Positions 27,319 through 36,040 of a stretch of 64,000 nucleotides of DNA are shown here, in pieces. The notes under the pieces were generated by a model. The model was not told where the DNA came from and did no database searches. It saw only the letters and a list, made by a program, of their open reading frames with translations. Position 1 is the first letter of the stretch. Every line of letters starts with the position of its first letter. The translations under genes were made by a program, and so were the position numbers. This DNA comes from Bacteroidota bacterium (lineage in GTDB: Bacteria; Bacteroidota; Bacteroidia; Chitinophagales; Chitinophagaceae). The DNA is taken from the NCBI GenBank assembly GCA_018268055.1, contig JAFDXF010000086.1:180487-244486 (forward strand). The letters run 5' to 3'.

Positions 27319-27951
27319 ATGAAAACAGCTGAACTTAGAAAAATATTACCGGCCGTAGAACTTATGGGCTTTGATCAAAAATTAAGCGATTCTGAAAAGA
27401 TTGCAAAGATCGAACATCATTTTACTAAGATAATGGAAACACTGGGTTTGGATCTTAATGATGACAGTCTTCGCAATACGCCCAACAGAGTTGCCAAAAT
27501 GTATGTCAATGAAATATTCTCAGGGTTGAATCCTGATAACAAACCTAAAATCAGCCTCTTTGAAAATAATTATGGCTACAAAAGGATGTTGGTAGAAAAA
27601 GATATTACGCTATACTCTAACTGTGAACACCATTTTGTTCCTATCATTGGTAAAGTACATGTAGCATACATTCCGGGAAAGCATGTTTTAGGTCTTTCAA
27701 AAATAAATCGCATAGTTCAATATTATGCAAAACGACCACAAGTGCAAGAAAAACTGACCATGCAAATTTCCGATGCGATGAAAGAAATTTTAGGACATAA
27801 CGATGTTGCTGTAATCATTGAAGCGGATCATTTGTGTGTTGCATCAAGAGGTATTAATGACACCAATAGTATTACAACAACGGCGAGCTTCGCAGGTCAA
27901 TTTGAAAACGAATCAATCAGGCAAGAATTTTTATCGTATATTCACAAGTAA
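27319..27951 (+). CDS. folE: GTP cyclohydrolase I
   Basis: FolE opens GTP to 7,8-dihydroneopterin triphosphate for tetrahydrofolate, biopterin or queuosine synthesis. The 210-aa protein shows the zinc ligands in YSNCEHHFVPIIGKVHVAYI and in ADHLCVASRGI, plus GLSKINRIV. Length is standard. It overlaps nothing and ends 10 bp before the next gene. Its position behind an ECF sigma factor suggests a stress-responsive paralogue, which a genome-wide search for a second folE would test. Confidence 0.94.
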   Translation: MKTAELRKILPAVELMGFDQKLSDSEKIAKIEHHFTKIMETLGLDLNDDSLRNTPNRVAKMYVNEIFSGLNPDNKPKISLFENNYGYKRMLVEKDITLYSNCEHHFVPIIGKVHVAYIPGKHVLGLSKINRIVQYYAKRPQVQEKLTMQISDAMKEILGHNDVAVIIEADHLCVASRGINDTNSITTTASFAGQFENESIRQEFLSYIHK

Positions 27952-27961
27952 ATTTTTAGTC

Positions 27962-28630
27962 ATGTCAGATATTGTTAGAATTAAATCAATCGAGCATTTA
28001 ACACATGATGTGTTGAAAATAGTAGCAGAGAAACCAACAACACTAAGTTATCATCCAGGACAAGCGGTAGATGTTTCTATTAACAAACCCGGATGGGAAA
28101 ATGAATTACGTGCATTCACATTCACCTCACTTCCGGATGATGATCATATAGAATTTAATATAAAAACTTATCCATCGCACAATGGAGTAACGAATCAACT
28201 TCTTTCACTTCAAAAAGGTGATGAATTAATTATCGGAGGCGTATTTGGCGATATTGAATACAAAGGTGAAGGAATCTTTATTGCAGGTGGTGCCGGCATC
28301 ACACCATTTATTGCTATACTAAGCCTTTTGGAAAAGAAAAATGCTGTTGGCGGAAACAAGTTAATTTTTGCCAACAAAACTAAAGGAGATATTATCCAAC
28401 ACGAAAGACTACAAAAATTATTAGGCAAAAATTTTATCAGTATTCTTTCGGATGAACAAGTAGAAGGTCACGAACATGGATTCGTATCAGCGGAGTTAAT
28501 TAAAAAATCAATGCACGAAGGGCTGAAATTCTTTTATCTATGCGGTCCTCCTCCTATGATGAATGCTGTTGAAAAACATTTGGCTGCACTTGGTGTACCC
28601 GATACGAATATCATTAAAGAAGGGTTTTAA
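27962..28630 (+). CDS. FAD/NAD(P)-binding oxidoreductase (ferredoxin reductase-like)
   Basis: A 222-aa flavoprotein of the ferredoxin-NADP reductase fold. LRAFTFTSLPDD is the FAD-binding RxYS-like motif, IFIAGGAGITPFIAILSLL binds the pyrophosphate, and FFYLCGPPPMMNAVEKHL is the C-terminal nicotinamide motif. No 2Fe-2S domain is attached. I use ATG 27962 (MSDIVRIKSI), since the open frame upstream lies within folE. The electron acceptor is unknown; being 10 bp after folE it could serve a pterin-linked or haem protein step. Confidence 0.85.
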   Translation: MSDIVRIKSIEHLTHDVLKIVAEKPTTLSYHPGQAVDVSINKPGWENELRAFTFTSLPDDDHIEFNIKTYPSHNGVTNQLLSLQKGDELIIGGVFGDIEYKGEGIFIAGGAGITPFIAILSLLEKKNAVGGNKLIFANKTKGDIIQHERLQKLLGKNFISILSDEQVEGHEHGFVSAELIKKSMHEGLKFFYLCGPPPMMNAVEKHLAALGVPDTNIIKEGF

Positions 28631-28655
28631 TTTTTCAAAGTTTAGATGTTTATAA

Positions 28656-28698
28656 AAAAAAATGCAGGAGATGCAATTCAATCATCCTGCATTTTTTT
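28656..28698. terminator. bidirectional terminator between the reductase and PhnA-like genes
   Basis: AAAAAAATGCAGGA (28656-28669) pairs perfectly with TCCTGCATTTTTTT (28685-28698) around a 15-nt loop. It serves the two convergent genes. Confidence 0.8.
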
Positions 28699-28722
28699 AT
28701 TAGATTTTTTCAATCAAAAATA

Positions 28723-29280
28723 TTATACTTTTTTCACGAACTTTGTCAGAATAACAATTGTCTGTTCTTTTATTTTCCCTTCAATTTGTTCTGTATTATC
28801 AGGCACCAAGCGAATACGCTTCACAATAGTTCCTTTGGCAGCAGAAAAACTTGTTCCCTTAATATTTAAAGCTTGTGTGAGTACAATGGTGTCACCATTT
28901 TCCAATTTATTCCCAAACGAATCTTTGTGTTCGTCAGCAATTTCATAAACACTTAATGCCCACTGGATAATATTTTCATCCAGATCAACTGAATTGATCA
29001 CATGCTCAGCCCAATCGGTTTCTTTTAGAGAAAATAAAATTCTATAACTCAAGGCCTGAACCGAGGGCACCACACTCCATATACTTCCTTCGAGACAACG
29101 CCAATAATCACTCTTATCTTTTTCGGACAAATGCTCAAAGCAAGTTTGACACAATGCTACCTGATTCTCTACTTCATCTTCTTTACGAGGAGAAACCAAA
29201 TACCCTTGTGTTGCAGTATTGGAATTGCATAATTCACATAATCCTTGATTTCTATCGCTCAGTTTTAAACTTATGGACAT
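28723..29280 (-). CDS. PhnA/YjdM-family zinc-ribbon protein
   Basis: The 185-aa protein has an N-terminal zinc ribbon (GLCELCNSNTA, then ALCQTCFEHL) and a C-terminal SH3-like PhnA domain (SFGNKLENGDTIVLTQALNI, then GTIVKRIRLV). The family was named for alkylphosphonate loci but is not a phosphonate enzyme; its role is unsettled. It is longer than E. coli YjdM because of a ~60-residue segment between the two domains. Single gene, divergent from the MgtC-family gene. Confidence 0.85.
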   Translation of the reverse strand: MSISLKLSDRNQGLCELCNSNTATQGYLVSPRKEDEVENQVALCQTCFEHLSEKDKSDYWRCLEGSIWSVVPSVQALSYRILFSLKETDWAEHVINSVDLDENIIQWALSVYEIADEHKDSFGNKLENGDTIVLTQALNIKGTSFSAAKGTIVKRIRLVPDNTEQIEGKIKEQTIVILTKFVKKV

Positions 29281-29417
29281 TTCAAAATGTTTAATTGCCG
29301 CAAATGTATGTTTTTACAAATAACTTCATAATGCAATATTGTTTGAACATCTTTCTAAAGACCTGTCTTTTATTTTCTAAACAGAATAAACCTTCGTAAT
29401 TTAACGCTCAAAAACAA

Positions 29418-30092
29418 ATGATGCTATCCTGGCAAGAGATTTTGATAAGATTAGGTATGGCTTCGCTATTCGGAGCACTAATCGGTTTAGAACGTGAGCG
29501 AAAACATTGGGCTGCCGGATTACGTACACACATGATGGTATGTGTTGGAGCCAGCTTGGTAATGATTGTTTCAGCATTTGGTTTTAAAGATATTTTAGGT
29601 ACGTCCAACGTTGCTTTAGACCCTTCGCGAATTGCAGCACAGGTAATAAGTGGTATTGGATTCATTGGAGCAGGAACTATTTTACTACTGAAGCAAGGAA
29701 CGATTCGTGGATTAACTACGGCTGCAGGTTTATGGACGGTGGCAGCTATCGGTCTTGCTACCGGCAGTGGTTTATATTTTGCTGCAGGAGCTACAACAGT
29801 GATTGCATTGATTATTCTTTGGGCAATACAACCACTGGAACAACTTTATATAAAAAAATTTAAAAATATCACTTTAAGAGTCGTTACGGCACACACCGAT
29901 GTAAATGCCGATCCTTTCAAAGAATTTTTAACTAAAGAGGGTATTAAAGTTCAAGCATTTTCATTAGAAAAAAAAGAAGATAAAAATATTTATCAGATTG
30001 CCATTGAAAGCATGGACATTACCATATTAGATTCATTAATGAACGATTTGAAAAAAGATCCTGATATCAAAGAAGTATCTTGGACACAATAA
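29418..30092 (+). CDS. MgtC/SapB family membrane protein
   Basis: The 224-aa protein has about four membrane helices with the family motifs LFGALIGLERERKHWAAGLR and ISGIGFIGAGTILL, then GLTTAAGLWTVAAIGLATGS. The soluble C-terminal ~85 residues are ACT-like (ITLRVVTAHTDVNADPFKEF). MgtC proteins help growth at low Mg2+ and modulate the F-type ATPase in some bacteria; transport activity is not shown for the family. A distant companion of mgtA in this window. Confidence 0.9.
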   Translation: MMLSWQEILIRLGMASLFGALIGLERERKHWAAGLRTHMMVCVGASLVMIVSAFGFKDILGTSNVALDPSRIAAQVISGIGFIGAGTILLLKQGTIRGLTTAAGLWTVAAIGLATGSGLYFAAGATTVIALIILWAIQPLEQLYIKKFKNITLRVVTAHTDVNADPFKEFLTKEGIKVQAFSLEKKEDKNIYQIAIESMDITILDSLMNDLKKDPDIKEVSWTQ

Positions 30093-30250
30093 CATTCGAT
30101 TTACGAAATTATTACTCAGAATTAGTCTTACTTCAATCGTCTAACAAAATTCTTTTGTAACTTTAGCCGTATCATTTTACCCATTCGCCCAATAAACTAC
30201 TTATCCAAAAATTGGCAAATAATATTTTCTCATCACTCAATTTAATTTTT

Positions 30251-33028
30251 ATGAGTAACGAAAAAGCAAAATCAGTTAAAGAGCTATCAATCGGAAATAA
30301 TAAATTCAAATACAGTTCACTGAAAGATTTAAGCTATGGCAAAGTAGAACATTTGCCTTTCAGTATTCGTATCTTATTGGAAAACGCTTTGCGCAATTTT
30401 GACGGCTTCAGTATTACCGAAGAGCATATCAAAACATTGGCAGGATGGTCTCCCACGCCTCCCGATAAAGATATTCCATTTATGCCTGCACGTATCTTGA
30501 TGCAAGACTTTACAGGTGTACCTGCAGTAGTAGATATGGCTTCCTTGCGTGCAGAATTTGTACGACATGGAAAAGACGGACAAAAAATAAACCCTGCTAT
30601 TCCGGTCGATTTAGTCATTGACCATTCTGTACAGGTAGATTATTTCGGAACCAATTATGCTTATGATAAAAATGTCGAATTAGAATTTGAACGCAATAAA
30701 GAACGTTACGAATTATTAAAATGGGCGCAAAAAGGATTGAATAATTTTACAGTAGTACCCCCGGGTATGGGCATTTGTCACCAAGTAAATCTGGAATATC
30801 TTTCAAAAGGTGTAACATCAAGAGATGGCTGGCTATTCCCTGATACATTGGTAGGTACAGATTCGCATACACCAATGGTTAACGGAATAGGTGTTATTGC
30901 TTGGGGCGTAGGTGGTATAGAAGCAGAAGCAGCGATGTTGGGGCAACCCATTTTCTTTACTTGCCCTGAAGTAATCGGTTTAAAATTAACAGGCAAAATT
31001 CCTAATCATTGTACTGCAACAGACTTAGTACTCTCTATCACCAAAGTGTTACGAGATAAAGGTGTGGTTGGAAAATTTGTAGAAGTGTTTGGAGATGGTT
31101 TGGATAATCTTACTGTAACAGATAGAGCTACCATTGGCAATATGTCGCCTGAATTTGGTTGTACCGTTACCTACTTCCCTATTGACAATCGAACTTTGGA
31201 ATATATGAAAGCAACCAATCGATCTGAAGAACAAATTAAAATTGTAGAAACTTATTGCAAAGAAAATTTATTGTGGCGTACCGGTAATGAGCAGATAAAA
31301 TATTCATCAGTAGTGGAATTTGATCTTGCCACATTGGAACCAACGGTTGCAGGCCCTAAACGCCCTCAAGATAAAATATTAGTAAAAGACCTTCATGATA
31401 AGTTTGCCGATTTATTGAACAAAGAATATCAACGCACCTACCAAAAACCTGATGAGCGAAAAGAACAGGCATGGCTCACAGAGGGAGGATCAGGAACAGA
31501 GTTTACTTTTGGCAAAGTGCCGAAAGAAGGCAATACCATTCCTGCAGAAATTACGAGTTCATTACATTGTGTTCGAATAAAATATAACAATCAGGAATTT
31601 GTATTAAGCGATGGATGTATTGCAATAGCAGCAATCACCAGCTGCACCAATACTTCCAACCCTGCTGTAATGATAGGCGCAGGACTATTAGCAAGAAAAG
31701 CTGTAGAACGAGGATTGCGAACAAAATCTTGGGTGAAAACATCCTTAGCGCCCGGCTCAAAAGTTGTTACACAATATTTAGAACGCTCCGGCCTCAATGA
31801 AGACCTAAATGCATTAAGATTTCACACTGTTGGATATGGCTGCACCTCTTGTATTGGTAATTCCGGCCCATTACCCAATCATATTGCTGAGGCAGTAGAT
31901 AAAGGTGAATTAGTGGTTGCTTCGATTTTATCAGGCAATAGAAATTTTGAAGCTCGAGTGCATCCACAAACAAAAATGAATTTTTTAATGTCGCCAATGC
32001 TGGTAGTAGCTTATGCCTTGGTTGGCCGTGTAGATATTGACTTGGTAAATGATGTTTTAGACTATGATCCAAATGGAAATCCTGTTTATCTAAAAGATAT
32101 ATGGCCAACACGTGATGAAATTCAGCAAACGATTAATGAATGTGTAAAGCAAGAAGATTTTAAAGAAGTATATGATGTAATTTTTGAAGGCTCTACAGAC
32201 TGGCAGGAATTAGATGTGAAGATTGCACAAAACTTTGAATGGATTAAAGATTCAACCTACATTCAAGAAGCACCTTTTTTTGAGAATTTAAAATCAACTC
32301 CGGAATCACTTACAGAGATTGACAATGCTCGTGTACTATTATTCCTTGGTGATTCTGTAACAACAGACCACATTTCTCCTGCAGGTTCATTCAAAGAAGA
32401 TAGCGCTGCCGGCCAATACTTAAAATCAAAAGGAATAGCAAAAGCAGATTTCAATTCGTATGGTTCTCGCAGAGGTAATCATGAAGTGATGATGCGTGGA
32501 ACTTTTGCTAATGTGCGCATTAAAAATAAAATAACTGATAAAGAAGGTGGATATAGCCGCTACTTCCCTACCAATGAAGTAAAAACAGTTTTTGACACTG
32601 CAATGGCTTATCAAAAAGATAACACCCCTTTGATTGTTTTAGCCGGCAAAGAATATGGCTCAGGCTCTTCCAGAGATTGGGCTGCCAAAGGAACATTCTT
32701 GTTGGGTATTAAAGCCGTAATCGCTGAAAGTTATGAGCGTATCCATAGAAGCAATCTGGTAGGTATGGGTGTTGCTCCATTGGTATTTTTGGACGGTGAA
32801 AATGCAGAAAAAATTGGATTGGATGGTTCAGAAATATTCAATATTTCAGGCTTGGCAGATAATCTGACGCCACATAAATTGTTAGCAGTGAAAGCAGTGC
32901 ACCCAACTGGTAAAGAAATAAACTTTAAGGTGAAAGCAAGATTTGATTCAGCAATTGAAATTGAATATTACAAGAACAATGGTATTCTTCAATATGTGTT
33001 AAGAAGCTATTTACAAAAAGCTCACTAA
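30251..33028 (+). CDS. acnA: aconitate hydratase A
   Basis: A 925-aa aconitase of the AcnA/IRP type, isomerising citrate to isocitrate in the TCA cycle. The [4Fe-4S] ligands are visible in AAITSCTNTSNP and YGCTSCIGNSGPLP. Substrate motifs include LVGTDSHTPMVNGIGVIAWG and GSGSSRDWAAKG in the swivelling C-terminal domain. I start at ATG 30251 (MSNEKAKSVKE); an upstream TTG adds 13 residues not expected. A weak hairpin at 33065-33088 may end the transcript. Confidence 0.95.
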   Translation: MSNEKAKSVKELSIGNNKFKYSSLKDLSYGKVEHLPFSIRILLENALRNFDGFSITEEHIKTLAGWSPTPPDKDIPFMPARILMQDFTGVPAVVDMASLRAEFVRHGKDGQKINPAIPVDLVIDHSVQVDYFGTNYAYDKNVELEFERNKERYELLKWAQKGLNNFTVVPPGMGICHQVNLEYLSKGVTSRDGWLFPDTLVGTDSHTPMVNGIGVIAWGVGGIEAEAAMLGQPIFFTCPEVIGLKLTGKIPNHCTATDLVLSITKVLRDKGVVGKFVEVFGDGLDNLTVTDRATIGNMSPEFGCTVTYFPIDNRTLEYMKATNRSEEQIKIVETYCKENLLWRTGNEQIKYSSVVEFDLATLEPTVAGPKRPQDKILVKDLHDKFADLLNKEYQRTYQKPDERKEQAWLTEGGSGTEFTFGKVPKEGNTIPAEITSSLHCVRIKYNNQEFVLSDGCIAIAAITSCTNTSNPAVMIGAGLLARKAVERGLRTKSWVKTSLAPGSKVVTQYLERSGLNEDLNALRFHTVGYGCTSCIGNSGPLPNHIAEAVDKGELVVASILSGNRNFEARVHPQTKMNFLMSPMLVVAYALVGRVDIDLVNDVLDYDPNGNPVYLKDIWPTRDEIQQTINECVKQEDFKEVYDVIFEGSTDWQELDVKIAQNFEWIKDSTYIQEAPFFENLKSTPESLTEIDNARVLLFLGDSVTTDHISPAGSFKEDSAAGQYLKSKGIAKADFNSYGSRRGNHEVMMRGTFANVRIKNKITDKEGGYSRYFPTNEVKTVFDTAMAYQKDNTPLIVLAGKEYGSGSSRDWAAKGTFLLGIKAVIAESYERIHRSNLVGMGVAPLVFLDGENAEKIGLDGSEIFNISGLADNLTPHKLLAVKAVHPTGKEINFKVKARFDSAIEIEYYKNNGILQYVLRSYLQKAH

Positions 33029-33064
33029 TTACATTTAGATATTATAAGAAAAGAAAAGTTAACC

Positions 33065-33088
33065 GCAGATTATGTATAAAAAATCTGC
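33065..33088 (+). terminator. possible weak terminator after acnA
   Basis: GCAGATT (33065-33071) pairs with AATCTGC (33082-33088), followed by ACCTTTTCTTTC. Short stem, so uncertain. Confidence 0.35.
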
Positions 33089-33209
33089 ACCTTTTCTTTC
33101 TGTCATTTACAATTGTTAAACAGTAAAACATTTTCATTTTTACAAAAGATTAACGCTGTAAATGCAGCGCAAACAACATTCAAATAACAATGCACCGATT
33201 AACATTTCC

Positions 33210-33217
33210 TATATTTG
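33210..33217 (+). promoter_or_regulatory. -7 promoter box TATATTTG just before the efflux operon's first gene
   Basis: Exact TAnnTTTG whose last base is only 7 nt before the ATG at 33225. If used, transcription would begin at or next to the start codon. Confidence 0.4.
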
Positions 33218-33224
33218 CCCACGA

Positions 33225-33596
33225 ATGAAACAATTTTCGGTATATCTGCTCTTGGCACTGCATATTAACTTTTTTATGTTTCTGCCCCAGTGCCCCGAAA
33301 TGGACGTACGTGATGCAAATGGACAACAACAAGAAGATATCAACAGCCTAATTGAATGGGCAAATGTTGCATTGGGCATCGACACTACACCCGATGATGA
33401 AGACGATGACAATGGAACTAATTTTATAGTATTAAAAAATTTTGACTATAAAATACTTCAACAACAATTCCAGATTATTACAGAAAATCAGTTTTCCAAT
33501 TCAGAGGAAAAAATAAAATTTCCGACTATTCAAGAAAATATCTGCTTAGATACTTTTATTGAAGTGAATACTCCACCACCAAACTACAATAGTTAA
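33225..33596 (+). CDS. small exported protein at the head of the CzcCBA operon, 123 aa
   Basis: Starting at ATG 33225 the product has an N-terminal hydrophobic segment (QFSVYLLLALHINFFMFLPQ) then CPEMDVRDANG, suggesting a signal or lipoprotein-like leader. The remainder is acidic with TTPDDEDDDNGTN and no known domain. Its place 66 bp before the efflux genes is a layout I recall from other Bacteroidota metal-efflux operons. A periplasmic metal-binding role is possible because of the Asp/Glu run, but this is inference. An in-frame ATG at 33162 is less likely because the promoter box lies after it. Confidence 0.6.
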   Translation: MKQFSVYLLLALHINFFMFLPQCPEMDVRDANGQQQEDINSLIEWANVALGIDTTPDDEDDDNGTNFIVLKNFDYKILQQQFQIITENQFSNSEEKIKFPTIQENICLDTFIEVNTPPPNYNS

Positions 33597-33662
33597 TCAA
33601 TCTATCTCTAAACAAACTGAGTTGAACTCAGTTACTCTTTTTTTTCACATTAACTAACTAAG

Positions 33663-34937
33663 ATGAAACTTTTAAGTTACAAGCGTATTGGCTTGTTGAC
33701 TGTGTGTGTTTGCCTTATTGGAAGCATCTATGCACAGGATACAACAAAAGTTACGCTACCACAAGCTGAACAAATATTTTTAGATAAGAACCTAAGCCTC
33801 TTAGCAGAGAAGTACAACATTGATATTGCCAAGGCCCAAGTAATACAGGCAAAGATTTATCCAAATCCCAACCTTGTTTACACCGGTACAGTTTATAATC
33901 CAGAAAAGAATAAATTTCTAGACATTGGTAATAAAACAGGCGAATACACCCTTGGAGTGCAACAATTAATACTACTTGCCGGCAAAAGGAATAAGCAAAT
34001 AAAAATGGCGGAAACAGGTGTTGCAATGTCAGAGAATGAGTTTTCGGAATTATTGCGATCCCTGCAATTTACATTGAGAACAGATTTCTATTCAGCACAT
34101 TTTCTGTACAACTCAATCAATGCCTATCAACAACAAATAGAATCTGTAGAAAGATTAAATAGTGTATTTGAACAGCTCTTGCAAAAGGGAACAGTAACGC
34201 TGAAGGATGCAGTGCGCATTAAATCATTGCTGTATAGTTTGCAATCTGAAAAAACATTATTGCAAAATCAGTTTAATGATGTACAGGCAGAACTACAGCA
34301 GCTACTTCAAGACAATAAAACAGTATATCTTCCTATTGCAGATGATAATATTTCCTTAAAAATAAATCCAATCAATTTTCCATTACAAACATTGTTGGAT
34401 ACAGCTTACAATTATCGTTCTGATTTAAAATTGGCAAACAATAGTGTGCTTTTCAATAGACAAAACTATACTTATCAAAAAGCATTAGCTACTCCCGATT
34501 TAACAGTCGGCGCTTCGTATGATAGAAGAGCAAGTTATGTTGAAAAAGTTACGATGTTTTCTGTAGCGATGGATTTACCCTTTTTTAATAAAAATCAGGG
34601 GAATATAAAAGCTGCAAAAATTTCAATTGATCAAACTAAAGTATTGGCAGAAAAACAAAAGCAGCAGGTAGAAAGTGAAGTGCAACACGCTTATCTGAAT
34701 GCATTGAACACTTATAAGATGCTCAAAGGAATGGACCCGTCCTTTCAATCACAATTTGCAGAACTATTGCATAATGTGACTATAAATTTTGAAAAGCGAA
34801 ATATCAACTTATTAGACTTCACTGACTTCATTGATAGTTACAAACAAAACATTTTACAACTAAATCAACTTCAAAACCAACAAATGCAGGCTGTTGAAAA
34901 CCTAAATTATGCCTGCGGAAAAATTGTTTTATACTAA
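33663..34937 (+). CDS. czcC: TolC-family outer membrane efflux protein (CzcC/CusC)
   Basis: This 424-aa protein has a signal peptide (residues 1-23, ending SIYAQ) and the two-repeat helical hairpin pattern of outer-membrane efflux proteins (SLLAEKYNIDIAKAQVIQAK, then YPNPNLVYTG). It forms the outer-membrane channel of the tripartite pump encoded with the next two genes. 13 bp separate it from czcB. Confidence 0.9.
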   Translation: MKLLSYKRIGLLTVCVCLIGSIYAQDTTKVTLPQAEQIFLDKNLSLLAEKYNIDIAKAQVIQAKIYPNPNLVYTGTVYNPEKNKFLDIGNKTGEYTLGVQQLILLAGKRNKQIKMAETGVAMSENEFSELLRSLQFTLRTDFYSAHFLYNSINAYQQQIESVERLNSVFEQLLQKGTVTLKDAVRIKSLLYSLQSEKTLLQNQFNDVQAELQQLLQDNKTVYLPIADDNISLKINPINFPLQTLLDTAYNYRSDLKLANNSVLFNRQNYTYQKALATPDLTVGASYDRRASYVEKVTMFSVAMDLPFFNKNQGNIKAAKISIDQTKVLAEKQKQQVESEVQHAYLNALNTYKMLKGMDPSFQSQFAELLHNVTINFEKRNINLLDFTDFIDSYKQNILQLNQLQNQQMQAVENLNYACGKIVLY

Positions 34938-34950
34938 TAATAATATCAAA

Positions 34951-36030
34951 ATGAATAAGATACTAACACCCGTCATTTTATGCTTCAGCGCATTCATCAT
35001 TACATCATGTGGTGGTGATAAAAAATTGGAACCAATGGAGCAACCGGTAATTAATGACAGTATTGTAAAAAATGTAAAGACTGCACCTGCTACATTAACG
35101 GGCGACAGCAATTATGTAAAACTGAATGGCAAAATTCAAGCCGATGAAACAAAAACGGCAAAAGTTTATGCTATGGTAAGCGGAAAAATTCAAACTGTAA
35201 ATGTTGAATTAGGCGACTATGTTCAAAAGGGAAAAACTTTAGCAATATTAAAAAGTACTGATGTTGCCGGTGTTACGAATGATTTATCACTCGCACAGTC
35301 CGATGTTGATATGGCAAAGAAGAGTTTGCAAACAACGGAAGATTTATACAAAGGTAAATTAGCTACTGAACAAGACTATATTAATGCCAAGATAACTTAC
35401 AACAAAGCATTATCAGAACTGAATCGTTCTAAACAAGTGGCTGCAATTACAGGAGGTAAAAATGCTACACTGACTGTCACCTCTCCGATTAGTGGATTTG
35501 TCATTGAAAAAAACATAACGAATAAATCTGAAGTGCGTCAAGATAATAATGCAAATCTCTTCACTGTTGCAGATCTTTCGGATGTTTGGATTACCGCCAA
35601 TGTATATGAATCGGATATAATGAATATCCATCTTGGCGATCCAGTCATCGTGAATACATTAGCCAATCCTGATGTAGATTATCCGGGCAAGATTGACAAA
35701 ATATACAATGTTTTAGATCCTGCTACACGCACCATGCAAGTACGTATAACACTTCCGAATACACGAAAGGAGCTGAAACCTGAAATGTTTGCTACCGTAA
35801 AAGTAAATGTACAAACTACAGGAAAGATTATGTCAATACCATCAACTGCTTTAGTAATGGATAATAGTAAATACTATGTAATCATTAAGCAAAACGGAAA
35901 ATTGCACATTCAAGAAATAACATTGATTAAAAGAAATGAAGGAAAAGCTTATATCAAAGGATTGAATGAAGGCGATCAAGTAGTGACACAATCACAAGTG
36001 TTCATTTATCAGGCATTATCCTCCAACTAA
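34951..36030 (+). CDS. czcB: RND efflux periplasmic adaptor (CzcB/CusB)
   Basis: A 359-aa membrane fusion protein with a lipoprotein signal (CFSAFIITSCGGDK). Barrel-sandwich halves are recognisable (AKVYAMVSGKIQTVNVELGD, later TVTSPISGFVIEKNITNKSE) around a short helical hairpin, then the beta-barrel domain (PEMFATVKVNVQTTGKIMSI). I start at ATG 34951; the upstream extension overlaps czcC. It links the inner-membrane pump to the channel and lies 10 bp before czcA. Confidence 0.92.
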   Translation: MNKILTPVILCFSAFIITSCGGDKKLEPMEQPVINDSIVKNVKTAPATLTGDSNYVKLNGKIQADETKTAKVYAMVSGKIQTVNVELGDYVQKGKTLAILKSTDVAGVTNDLSLAQSDVDMAKKSLQTTEDLYKGKLATEQDYINAKITYNKALSELNRSKQVAAITGGKNATLTVTSPISGFVIEKNITNKSEVRQDNNANLFTVADLSDVWITANVYESDIMNIHLGDPVIVNTLANPDVDYPGKIDKIYNVLDPATRTMQVRITLPNTRKELKPEMFATVKVNVQTTGKIMSIPSTALVMDNSKYYVIIKQNGKLHIQEITLIKRNEGKAYIKGLNEGDQVVTQSQVFIYQALSSN

Positions 36031-36040
36031 AAAAATTACT

